Positions 22,936 to 30,922 of a stretch of 33,022 bases of DNA are shown here, in pieces; position 1 is the first letter of the stretch, and each line of letters opens with the position of its first letter. The notes under the pieces are model-generated. The model was not told the DNA's origin. It ran no database searches and worked only from the letters and a program-made list of their open reading frames with translations. Location of the stretch: NCBI GenBank assembly GCA_002393895.1, contig DGUE01000184.1, forward strand, positions 5,829 to 38,850. The letters are read 5' to 3'. This DNA comes from Bacteroidales bacterium UBA4318. Its GTDB lineage: Bacteria; Bacteroidota; Bacteroidia; Bacteroidales; UBA932. A program made the translations under genes and the position numbers.

Positions 22936-25368
22936 ATGAAAAGCATATTCAGAAAAATACTGACCCTGATGCTCCCGCTCCTTTTCTGGACGGGATGCGG
23001 AAGGGAATCCCAGCCTTCTACCGGGGGGATCCCGGACCATTGCATAGAGATTACCCTTAAGGGACTTAATCCGGCTCTTTCCACCAAGGCCAGCAGCCGC
23101 GGTGCAGATGCCTACAACGAGAACCTTGTCAAGAGTGTAGACTGCTTCTTCTATCCCAATGGAGCCACAAATTCCGACGCTGTATTCATGGCCCTGGGAC
23201 GTGGCGCAGAACCAGTTGCAGAAGGAGACAGCACGGTTTATAAAGTGAAGGTATTCTTCACGGATGCAGATGCCAACAGGATGTTTGGAAGCACTGTTTC
23301 CGGCACATGCCAGCTGTTTGTAGTGTGCAATGCTCCGCTCAACTACAGCGGCCATACGGATGTGGCATCCCTTAAAGAACTTGTGGTGGAGAATGACTTC
23401 ACCGCCCAGACCGTCCAGAGCAGCTTTGTGATGTCCGCAGACGAGATTGCTACCGTAACCCTCACCACAGTGGGAGATAACCGTACCGCCAGCGGACGCA
23501 TCAAGGTATCCCGTGCAGCCGCCAAGATCCAGTTCTTCCTGCTTATTCCGGACGAGTTTGAAGATGAGTCGGGCCAGATCTGGGAACCGGTACTGGATGC
23601 AGGTATAGGCATAAGTATGTCCAATGCGGTAAAGCGCGGCAAAGTGGATGGAGATTATACTGTACAGAATGCGGATTACATATCTTATGGATCCCGTGCG
23701 GTTACAAAACTTGATCCTTCGGAACTTATCACCGGCCACGAGGACTTCACATACACTCACGTACCTTTCTACTCTTACCCCTGTTCATGGAGCGATCTCA
23801 GCGACTACGCTACTTCTGTTGTGTTCCGTATTCCATGGAGAATCCGCGGCGAGAGCAATCACAGGTACAGAAAGTACCAGCTGAATCCCAATGTGGGTAC
23901 TATGGACCTCCAGCGAAACAAGTACTACCGCACCTTCGTAAGGGTGGCTTCGCTGGGCGGTGCTGACAAGGAGAGCATAGTCATCATACCGGACTGCGAC
24001 TACGAGATCCTTCCCTGGATGAACGAGGGCGCCTCTGCCGGCCAGGGTCTTGTCCCTGGAGAACTTGTTACCTACAAGTACCTGGTAATAGACCACCCGG
24101 AGCAGGTCATCAACAATGAGCCCAAGGTTTACTTTACCTATGTCAGCAGTGCTCCGATCTCTTCCGTAACGATAAAAAGTATAGAGTATTATGTAAATTC
24201 TAACTCCAATCCTTTGCAGACACAGACTCTTAACAGAACCATTACGGAAGATACGGGGACTGTGAATACAAATGATGGCTCCATTACCATAAACAAAGAG
24301 AATCCAGGCTATATCACATTCCAGCGTTCATTGGACAACAAATACAGTTCTATTACTGTGTATGCAACGATTACAAACGCTGATGGCTGTTCTCAGGATG
24401 TCTCGTTTGTCCAGAATCCTTCCATTAGAATGGTATGTGACTACTCTCACGTTGGAGACGTATTTGTCAATGGATTCTTTGGGCACGTATCCAACGCTAC
24501 ATTTGGAGGAACTCACAGGCCTTATCTCCGTTATCGTTCAACAAATGGCCAGGACTCTAACTATTATGGACACTGTAACACGGGATGGAACGGCAATACA
24601 AATCAAAATGTTGATTATTCATACAATAACTATTACCAGACGGGTCTCTATGGAACAGTAATCGGAGGATTCTACAATCTTGACGAGTCAATCAGCAGAA
24701 ATTTCTTTACAACATTGATTGATATTTCCTCGTTCAATACAAATAACCATAATAATGAGTATCTGGCTAATGGGGAATATGTTGAATATCGGATAGGAGA
24801 TCCGAGAGTTGAGAGTTCCTCCGTATACGGTAATTCGTGGAATACAGTTTCGAATTTCTATAAGTATCTTACTTCCGATGGTCCTACAGCTACCGCTTGG
24901 ACATCACCTGAACAGATTTCCATTACCTCACAGAGTGTGGAAGATCGAAACATCATCGCTCCTCGCCTGTTGGTGAGTTCGGGTTTGAATGCAACAACGA
25001 CTACAAATATGACTTTTGAGACTGCGGTTAAACGAGCTGCTACGTATCAAGAAGCCGGTTATCCTGCAGGACGATGGAGAATTCCTTCCGAAGCTGAGGT
25101 AGCCTTTATTGTCGCACGTCAAAATGACGGCACTATTCCTAACCTGTTTGCTGTAGGTTCCAAATACTGGGCTGGAAGTGGCAGGACGCTGACTCCGCAA
25201 TCCGGAGGCAATATTACATTCGCAAATGCCGATGGTAGCGGGCATTCTGCACGTTTCGTCTACGACCTCTGGTACTGGGGTGATGATGCTTCTACCACCA
25301 ATGTCTATCATCCCAACGGACATCTCTATAACTACGATTCTGCCGGCAACGCGACACTTATAAGATAA
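22936..25368 (+). CDS. Candidate pilus tip lipoprotein with C-terminal lectin-fold-like module
   Basis: 810-aa lipoprotein with lipobox WTGC (Cys21) and predicted maturation at STK-A (K51). The N-terminal half resembles Mfa-like/DUF4906 fimbrial proteins: VDCFFYPNGA, VKVFFTDADANRMFG, LFVVCNAP, SRAAAKIQFFLLIP, then YYRTFVRVASLG. The C-terminal part is different. AVKRAATYQEAGYPAGRWRIPSEAEVAFI (about residues 693-722) followed by YWAGSGRTL is the pattern of C-type-lectin-fold modules such as DUF1566, FISUMP or FGE-like domains. That suggests a ligand-binding tip. Upstream in-frame starts (22855, 22924) are possible; 22936 is chosen because AAAGGA precedes it and the signal peptide begins there. 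Confidence 0.75.
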   Translation: MKSIFRKILTLMLPLLFWTGCGRESQPSTGGIPDHCIEITLKGLNPALSTKASSRGADAYNENLVKSVDCFFYPNGATNSDAVFMALGRGAEPVAEGDSTVYKVKVFFTDADANRMFGSTVSGTCQLFVVCNAPLNYSGHTDVASLKELVVENDFTAQTVQSSFVMSADEIATVTLTTVGDNRTASGRIKVSRAAAKIQFFLLIPDEFEDESGQIWEPVLDAGIGISMSNAVKRGKVDGDYTVQNADYISYGSRAVTKLDPSELITGHEDFTYTHVPFYSYPCSWSDLSDYATSVVFRIPWRIRGESNHRYRKYQLNPNVGTMDLQRNKYYRTFVRVASLGGADKESIVIIPDCDYEILPWMNEGASAGQGLVPGELVTYKYLVIDHPEQVINNEPKVYFTYVSSAPISSVTIKSIEYYVNSNSNPLQTQTLNRTITEDTGTVNTNDGSITINKENPGYITFQRSLDNKYSSITVYATITNADGCSQDVSFVQNPSIRMVCDYSHVGDVFVNGFFGHVSNATFGGTHRPYLRYRSTNGQDSNYYGHCNTGWNGNTNQNVDYSYNNYYQTGLYGTVIGGFYNLDESISRNFFTTLIDISSFNTNNHNNEYLANGEYVEYRIGDPRVESSSVYGNSWNTVSNFYKYLTSDGPTATAWTSPEQISITSQSVEDRNIIAPRLLVSSGLNATTTTNMTFETAVKRAATYQEAGYPAGRWRIPSEAEVAFIVARQNDGTIPNLFAVGSKYWAGSGRTLTPQSGGNITFANADGSGHSARFVYDLWYWGDDASTTNVYHPNGHLYNYDSAGNATLIR

Positions 25369-25374
25369 GAGCCT

Positions 25375-28300
25375 ATGAAAAAGATATTCACATACCTTAG
25401 CATAATAGCCTCTCTGGTGCTGCTTGCGCCCTCCTGCGTCAAAGAGAATCTGCGTGAGCCTGCCGGCTCGAAGAACGATGACGGAACGATTTCTCTTGAC
25501 GGCAGTCTGATTCTCCCATTCTCTCAGGACCAGGGGGACTGGGTTTCCACCAAGGCTGCCACTATGGGAGAGGAAGTTCCTAAAGTGAAATTCCTGTACC
25601 TTGCCGTTTTCAGCGCAGGTGATATCCTTTATGAGATTGTAAAGGCCAAGCCAGGTACCCAGTCTCACCCTACGGCAGAAGAAGCCGGCTTCAACTGCGG
25701 TTCAGAGGCCGAGAATTACATTACCAAGTTCCACGTAGACAAACTCACCAGCGTCTCTTCCGGTGACCGCTATATCCAGTTCATCGCTACCACCAAGGCC
25801 ATTCCCGAGTTCGAGAATATGGAGATGAACCTCATGGACGAGGGCACGTTCGTGCGTACACTGGTTACAAACAACGGTGGCCTGGCATATTGGGGCCGCA
25901 GGCATTTCACTTCCATATTGGAAACCACGGACATGCACGGAATCAAGATGATCCGGAACTTTGCCAAGGTGAAGGTTAAAGTTGCGGATGGCGTATCCAA
26001 CTTCCGTATCCTTGGATTCAAGGTGTTCAACACCCCGGTATACGGTACCATAGTCCCGTTCAATTCAAACACGGAAGATTACGTTACCGTGAACAATGAA
26101 CAGGTCATCAACTTTGACCGCTATGCCCACTATGAGCTTGCCGCAGGTCAGGAAGCTCCGTACACCTGGCTCACCAATAATGACAAGTATTACGGCTTCA
26201 TGCCGCCGGTGATCCAGTACAATTCCTGGAGTAGCTATTACTCTTCCGCCGGCACGGACACCATGGATGCCAACAATCTGTGGATAGATCCATCCGAACC
26301 CGACTACCTTTACGAGTGCTCATACCGTCCGGACCAGAACCCGTTCATAATCCTCAAGGCCGAGTTTAATAACGGAAGTTCCTGGGAGACATACTATTAC
26401 AAGGCCGACTTCGTTTACAAGGATCTGTGGGAAGATCCTGATACACACGCAGTTACCGGCACCGGGGATAACATCTACTACAATATCCTGCGTAACTTCT
26501 GTTACACCCTCAATATCACCGGTGTGGACGGAAAGGGCAGCGACAGCGTGTACGACGCGGTAAACAGCATCGCCCTCAACAACTTCGAGGGTTCCACAAT
26601 GGCCCAGGAACTTACCAACATCGCAAACGACGACAGCCGTCTGTACGTAAGCCAGACGGATATCCTGATCACCTTCGGGACCTCGTTCAAGATGTATGTG
26701 AAGAGCGGTAAAAACGATGCCACCCACAGCAACTTCGATGCCTACGACAACAACAGCATCACGGCATCGATCCGTGAGGCAACCAGCGGAAGCAACATAG
26801 TGACATCTGATGCCAACATCACCCTTGGCAGCGATGTTACCGGCACCGGAGCCTATAACGGCTGGCGCGAAGTTACTATCAGGTGCGCAGATCCAGAGAG
26901 CCTCAAACCCGGTGAAGTGTGGAAACAGCCCATAGTTTTCAAGAACGGCAACGGCCTTACACGTACCGTGAACCTTACCCTCCGCCGCCCGTTCTCCCTC
27001 TCGGTCGATGCCCAGGATTATGTGCCCGCCGTCAAGGGAGAGGAAGCATGGGTGGATTTCAACGTGCCCGCCGGCCTTACCGTGGCGCGCTTCCCTCTGT
27101 ATTTCTATCTGGAGCAGGAAGAAAACACTATGTACCCCAAGCCGCTTGCTTCCGGAGCGAACGAGACCCTTACTGTGGAGAACGGCCCCAGTCTGATTCC
27201 CGGCCGTACCAAGAACAACTACTACTACCGCAGGACCATAAACTGGGACGAGTATACGGCAACGCCTACCGACATAAACGGTATCAAGACTTTCCGCAGC
27301 TATTTCAAGACAATGGTAGAGCAAAGTGCTACCACCGTATGGGTAGTGGCAGCTCCGGAGAATGACTTCTACTATCCTGTAGACGATGGCAACAACTCCA
27401 CCAACAGGGATACCTTCGCAAACGAGATGGAAGAGGGCAACCTGTATTTCAGCGTCTACGGAATGCAGCTCAAGGTTGGCCAGAAAGCCACCAACAAGGC
27501 TACATCCAACGCCGGTGCCCCTATTGTTTATACCTCCTCCAATCCATCCGTTGCGACTGTGGACGGAAACGGCGAGGTTACGGGAGTAGGGGTTGGAACC
27601 GCCACAATCACGGCCTCTTCCGATGCCTACAGGAACTACACGGCAGCCGACCCTGTTACCTACACGGTGACTGTTACCACCGATGAACTCAGCAAGCTCT
27701 CCGTAAAATGGAAGACTGAACCCACGTTCGTGGTCAAGGTTGGTTCCACCGTCAAGACCGAAGGCATGTACACCGTCGATTCCGGATATACCGGATCTGC
27801 CGTAGCCACGTATTCCTCTGCAGATACAGGCATCGCTACTGTTGATGCAGACGGAACCGTGCACGGCGTGGCGGCTGGCAAAGTGCTCATCACTTATTCC
27901 GTAACGGCACCTGCCGGAAACGGTTATGCAGCAGCCACCCAGGCCGTGCATTACGAAATCCAAGTTACGGCAAACAAGGCCGAATCCGGCACCATTCACC
28001 ATGAGGAGACCTTCCTCAATAATAATATGGGGGACTACACCATAGTTCAGGAAAGAGTATCCGATGGCGAAACCTGGAATACCGGGAATGATAAGACAGC
28101 CCAATTCCTTCAGTACACATGGTTCAGCGCAGGCAACTGCTACAGGCACCTGTGGTATCCTTACTATAATGTGGGTACGGGAATGTCTTTCGGCGTAACA
28201 CAGTCGGCATGGGGTGCAATAGATGAACCTACCAACCGCTGGAACGTGAGCGAAGGCAAGTGGGAAACCGACTACCACAACCGTCGTTTTGCTGGTTATT

Positions 28301-28812
28301 CAAAGATATCCTCCAAGGACATTGACCTTTCCTGCTCGGCAGGAGCTAAGATCACGTTCTACCATGCTGGCAACTATTTCTCTGACCCTGCCAATCCCGA
28401 TGCCCGTGCAAATATGAGGAACGACGCCAAGATGCGGTTCAGTAAGGACGGTGGTCAGACCTGGAGCGATCCCATCAACATCAATTATCCTCCGGGAACC
28501 AACTGGATCTACATCAAGGCCCAGGCAGAGATTCCTTCAGATTATCTGGTGTCCAACTTCCGCGTCGCATTCGAATGCGAGAGTTTCCCGGATCATTTAA
28601 CGCAGCTCTACTACACTACTGCTGATGGAACTGCCACCACGACCACCAACACGGGTTATCCAGTTTACTACGATGTGGTAACTGTTGGCTCTGAACAGCG
28701 TGTGACCACCAGCTACACCCACACCAACACCGGTTATCCTGTCACCGTCAGCCTCGACGACGGCCGTGCGGGCACCTGGGAGATAAAGAACCTGATCATC
28801 ACAGAGAACTAG
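25375..28812 (+). CDS. Giant candidate tip adhesin with tandem BIG2 domains
   Basis: 1145-aa lipoprotein, the largest protein in the window. The lipobox is APSC (Cys21), with predicted maturation at STK-A (K60). Residues up to about 400 resemble tip-type fimbrial subunits (VKFLYLAVFSAG, RYIQFIATTK, RNFAKVKVKV, YNILRNFCYTLNI). Two bacterial Ig-like group 2 domains follow at about 697-763 (SSNPSVATVDGNGEVTGV) and 790-843 (SADTGIATVDADGTVHGV). The last 270 residues look like a beta-sandwich (SKDIDLSCSAGAKITFYHAG, RFSKDGGQTWSDPI), a layout seen in carbohydrate-binding or choice-of-anchor modules. Six bases separate it from the previous gene. Adhesion is inferred, not shown. Confidence 0.78.
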   Translation: MKKIFTYLSIIASLVLLAPSCVKENLREPAGSKNDDGTISLDGSLILPFSQDQGDWVSTKAATMGEEVPKVKFLYLAVFSAGDILYEIVKAKPGTQSHPTAEEAGFNCGSEAENYITKFHVDKLTSVSSGDRYIQFIATTKAIPEFENMEMNLMDEGTFVRTLVTNNGGLAYWGRRHFTSILETTDMHGIKMIRNFAKVKVKVADGVSNFRILGFKVFNTPVYGTIVPFNSNTEDYVTVNNEQVINFDRYAHYELAAGQEAPYTWLTNNDKYYGFMPPVIQYNSWSSYYSSAGTDTMDANNLWIDPSEPDYLYECSYRPDQNPFIILKAEFNNGSSWETYYYKADFVYKDLWEDPDTHAVTGTGDNIYYNILRNFCYTLNITGVDGKGSDSVYDAVNSIALNNFEGSTMAQELTNIANDDSRLYVSQTDILITFGTSFKMYVKSGKNDATHSNFDAYDNNSITASIREATSGSNIVTSDANITLGSDVTGTGAYNGWREVTIRCADPESLKPGEVWKQPIVFKNGNGLTRTVNLTLRRPFSLSVDAQDYVPAVKGEEAWVDFNVPAGLTVARFPLYFYLEQEENTMYPKPLASGANETLTVENGPSLIPGRTKNNYYYRRTINWDEYTATPTDINGIKTFRSYFKTMVEQSATTVWVVAAPENDFYYPVDDGNNSTNRDTFANEMEEGNLYFSVYGMQLKVGQKATNKATSNAGAPIVYTSSNPSVATVDGNGEVTGVGVGTATITASSDAYRNYTAADPVTYTVTVTTDELSKLSVKWKTEPTFVVKVGSTVKTEGMYTVDSGYTGSAVATYSSADTGIATVDADGTVHGVAAGKVLITYSVTAPAGNGYAAATQAVHYEIQVTANKAESGTIHHEETFLNNNMGDYTIVQERVSDGETWNTGNDKTAQFLQYTWFSAGNCYRHLWYPYYNVGTGMSFGVTQSAWGAIDEPTNRWNVSEGKWETDYHNRRFAGYSKISSKDIDLSCSAGAKITFYHAGNYFSDPANPDARANMRNDAKMRFSKDGGQTWSDPININYPPGTNWIYIKAQAEIPSDYLVSNFRVAFECESFPDHLTQLYYTTADGTATTTTNTGYPVYYDVVTVGSEQRVTTSYTHTNTGYPVTVSLDDGRAGTWEIKNLIITEN

Positions 28813-28828
28813 ATACTAGCAACTAGTT
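28808..28828. repeat. Three tandem ACTAG heptamers
   Basis: ACTAGAT, ACTAGCA and ACTAGTT follow each other with an exact 7-bp period, starting inside the stop codon of the tip adhesin and ending just before the recombinase frame opens. CTAG is normally rare in bacterial DNA. This could be a recombinase site or chance. Confidence 0.5.
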
Positions 28829-28892
28829 TTAATACGATATAATCACATTCAGCGAACTCGCACTTCAGTGGGAGATCGACAAACAGCGATTC

Positions 28893-29753
28893 GTGAAGAA
28901 GGCCTCTTTTGCTACATACGAGGCTTTGCTTCACACCCACGTCCTTCCTGCCTTCGGGGATGCCACCAGCATCTCCGAAGGGGATTTGCAGGACTTTGTG
29001 CTGGAGAAGCTGGACATGGGCTATGGCCTGGGCACGGTGCAGCAGATTGTGCTGGTGGCGAGGATGGTGCTTCGCCATGGGGCGGCACTTGGGCTATGCG
29101 AAAAGCCCGACTGGTGCATACGCTATCCTGCCCGCCATGCCGGCCGGCCGCTTAAGCTGTTCAGCCTGGAAGATCAGCGACTGATTCTGCGGGCAGTTCT
29201 CGAAAACCCCAACCCCCGTGCCTTCGGCATCTATCTGGCCCTTGCCAGCGGCATGCGCATAGGGGAACTATGCGCCCTGAGGTGGGCAGATATAGACGTT
29301 CGGGCCGGGGTTATCCGCGTGCAGAGCACCCTTTCAAGGGTCTGCCGGCCTGGCAGGGCGGGGCTCGGCACCGAGATCATCATCGGCACCCCCAAAACCC
29401 CGAGTTCATCCCGCGAGATACCCATCTCCGACGACCTCATGGGCCTCATTCCGAGGATGGCCTCCGGCCGGAAAGAAGATGATTTTGTGCTCACGGGCAG
29501 CCCCAAGCCGACGGAGCCCCGCGCATACCGGTACTTCTTCAATGTTTTTCAAGACCAGTTGGGAATCCCGCGCAGGAATTTCCATGCGCTGCGCCACAGC
29601 TTCGCTACCCGCTGCATCGAGGCCGGATTCGACGCCAAGACCGTGAGCGTGCTGCTCGGCCATTCCAGCATCAACACCACCCTCGAACTCTACGTCCATC
29701 CGGGATTCGACAAAAAGAAAGCCTGCGTCAACAGCATCCAGCTGACGCTTTAG
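28893..29753 (+). CDS. Tyrosine recombinase / integrase (start uncertain)
   Basis: Site-specific tyrosine recombinase. Numbered from the GTG at 28893 (286 aa), the catalytic set is complete: R122 in SGMRIGELCALRW, K168 in TPKTPSSSREI, H231 and R234 in HALRH, H257 in LLGHSS and the nucleophile Y267 in LELYVHP. The frame stays open upstream to 28833 and encodes TFSELALQWEIDKQRF, which looks like the normal start of the core-binding domain. No ATG, GTG or TTG precedes it there, only ATA (28839) and ATC (28842). Either an unusual start is used, or the N-terminus has lost its start. No -7 box is visible upstream, so it may be read from the pilus operon. It could invert pilus DNA or mark an integrated island next to tRNA-Val. 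Confidence 0.82.
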   Translation: MKKASFATYEALLHTHVLPAFGDATSISEGDLQDFVLEKLDMGYGLGTVQQIVLVARMVLRHGAALGLCEKPDWCIRYPARHAGRPLKLFSLEDQRLILRAVLENPNPRAFGIYLALASGMRIGELCALRWADIDVRAGVIRVQSTLSRVCRPGRAGLGTEIIIGTPKTPSSSREIPISDDLMGLIPRMASGRKEDDFVLTGSPKPTEPRAYRYFFNVFQDQLGIPRRNFHALRHSFATRCIEAGFDAKTVSVLLGHSSINTTLELYVHPGFDKKKACVNSIQLTL

Positions 29754-29810
29754 CCCTACCGGAGATTGTTTACTGCGGCACCGATGGCCAGGCCAGTATT
29801 TAACGAAAAG

Positions 29811-29832
29811 CCCCCGACCAAATGGCCGGGGG
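29811..29832 (-). terminator. Terminator of tRNA-Val
   Basis: CCCCCG (29811-29816) pairs with CGGGGG (29827-29832) around a 10-base middle. On the minus strand the hairpin comes 10 bases after the tRNA and is followed by CTTTTCG. It may also end the recombinase transcript, where ACTTTGTT follows. Confidence 0.75.
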
Positions 29833-29841
29833 ACTTTGTTG

Positions 29842-29916
29842 TGAGGATTACTGGATTTGAACCAGTGACCTCTTGCCTGTCAAGCAAGCGCTCTAAACCA
29901 ACTGAGCTAAACCCTC
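29842..29916 (-). tRNA. tRNA-Val (anticodon GAC)
   Basis: The reverse complement folds as a cloverleaf: acceptor GAGGGTT with AATCCTC, D stem GCTC/GAGC, anticodon stem CTTGC/GCAAG with loop TTGACAG (anticodon GAC), and T stem ACTGG/CCAGT around TTCAAAT. The discriminator is A and CCA is not encoded. Confidence 0.94.
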
Positions 29917-29926
29917 GAAAGGATTG

Positions 29927-29934
29927 CAAAGGTA
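29927..29934 (-). promoter_or_regulatory. Promoter -7 box of tRNA-Val
   Basis: TACCTTTG on the minus strand matches TAnnTTTG exactly and lies 10 bp before the first tRNA base, the same spacing as at tRNA-Pro. Confidence 0.65.
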
Positions 29935-29967
29935 CACAAATTTTCAGTAGAAAAAAATTTTTTTGCG

Positions 29968-29975
29968 TATATTTG
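29968..29975 (+). promoter_or_regulatory. Promoter -7 box of lgt
   Basis: TATATTTG is an exact TAnnTTTG match 35 bp upstream of the lgt ATG. Confidence 0.6.
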
Positions 29976-30010
29976 AAAGTTGCGCCCTATTGTGGGCAGA
30001 TTGAACATAA

Positions 30011-30859
30011 ATGGTACAGCTTGCAATACATTGGAACATAGACCCGGTGATGTTCCACCTGGGCCCCCTGCAGGTGCGTTGGTACGGCCTGCTGTTCATC
30101 TCGGGATTCATTCTCGGATGGTACATTTTCCGCTGGTTCTTCCGCCGCGAAGGCATTAAGGAAGAACTCCTGGATCCTCTTCTCTATACGCTTCTGATAG
30201 CCACCATCGTGGGCGCACGCCTCGGGCACTGCTGCTTCTATCAGCCAGACTATTACTTCGGCTCGTGGAAGGGCTTCTGGGAGATATTCATGCCCTGGAA
30301 GGGCGGCCTGGCGAGCCATGGCGGAGCCATTGCCCTGCTGCTCGGAATGTGGTGGTTCTCAGCCAAATACGGGAAACAGAACGGTTTCGACTTCCTTTGG
30401 ATAATGGATCATCTGTGCATCACCGTGGCGTTCGCCGGATGCTTCATCCGTCTGGGTAACCTTTTCAATTCCGAGATTTACGGAAATGTGACATCCCTGC
30501 CCTGGGGTATCATTTTCGACCGCAACGGCGAAACCGAGCCCAAGCATCCCACCCAGCTCTACGAGGCCCTCTCGTACCTGATTCTCGGCCTGTATCTTAT
30601 CTGGCGCTACTGGAAGAAGCTGGACCGCACTCACCGCGGCTTCTTCTTCGGGGCCTTCCTGCTGGGCTGCTTCGGAATGCGCTTCCTGATAGAGTTCATA
30701 AAGGAGCCCCAGGTGGAGTTCGAGAACAATATGGCCCTGGACATGGGGCAGTGGCTGAGCATCCCCTTCGTCATCGCGGGCATCTGCATCCTCATTTATG
30801 CCAGCCGCAGGCGCATCCCCGCGGCAGCTGTCCATCCGCCCAGGAAAACGGGTAAATGA
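30011..30859 (+). CDS. lgt: Prolipoprotein diacylglyceryl transferase
   Basis: Inner-membrane enzyme that attaches diacylglycerol from phosphatidylglycerol to the lipobox Cys of prolipoproteins, the first step in lipoprotein maturation. The 282-aa protein has the expected seven or so membrane helices and the Lgt signature GCFIRLGNLFNSEIYG (about 143-158). It also has the VRWYGLLF start, GARLGH, GGLASHGG and HPTQLYEAL (H179). Length is typical. All pilins and tip proteins in the neighbouring locus are predicted Lgt substrates, as are the deformylase and the efflux adaptor. The proximity may be chance, because lgt is an essential housekeeping gene. A terminator-like hairpin follows. Confidence 0.95.
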   Translation: MVQLAIHWNIDPVMFHLGPLQVRWYGLLFISGFILGWYIFRWFFRREGIKEELLDPLLYTLLIATIVGARLGHCCFYQPDYYFGSWKGFWEIFMPWKGGLASHGGAIALLLGMWWFSAKYGKQNGFDFLWIMDHLCITVAFAGCFIRLGNLFNSEIYGNVTSLPWGIIFDRNGETEPKHPTQLYEALSYLILGLYLIWRYWKKLDRTHRGFFFGAFLLGCFGMRFLIEFIKEPQVEFENNMALDMGQWLSIPFVIAGICILIYASRRRIPAAAVHPPRKTGK

Positions 30860-30881
30860 TGCTGCGAAAGCTATTGCATAT

Positions 30882-30908
30882 GGCGCGGATTTTGCATAAA
30901 TTCGCGCC
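30882..30908 (+). terminator. Terminator of lgt / possible attenuator of the efflux operon
   Basis: GGCGCGGATTT (30882-30892) pairs with AAATTCGCGCC (30898-30908), with one wobble and a TGCAT loop. A T6 run follows at 30913-30918. The ATG of the TolC-like gene is at 30923, directly after the T-run. Confidence 0.75.
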
Positions 30909-30922
30909 GTAATTTTTTATAT

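Noticed and set aside
26320..28278. 652-aa minus-strand open frame
   Set aside because: It is antisense to the BIG2 tip protein. The Gly/Val/Cys-rich translation reflects codon bias of the real gene.
29842..29860. tRNA-Val 3' end as an attachment site
   Set aside because: No direct repeat of this end was seen elsewhere in the window, so integration at this tRNA is only suggested by proximity.
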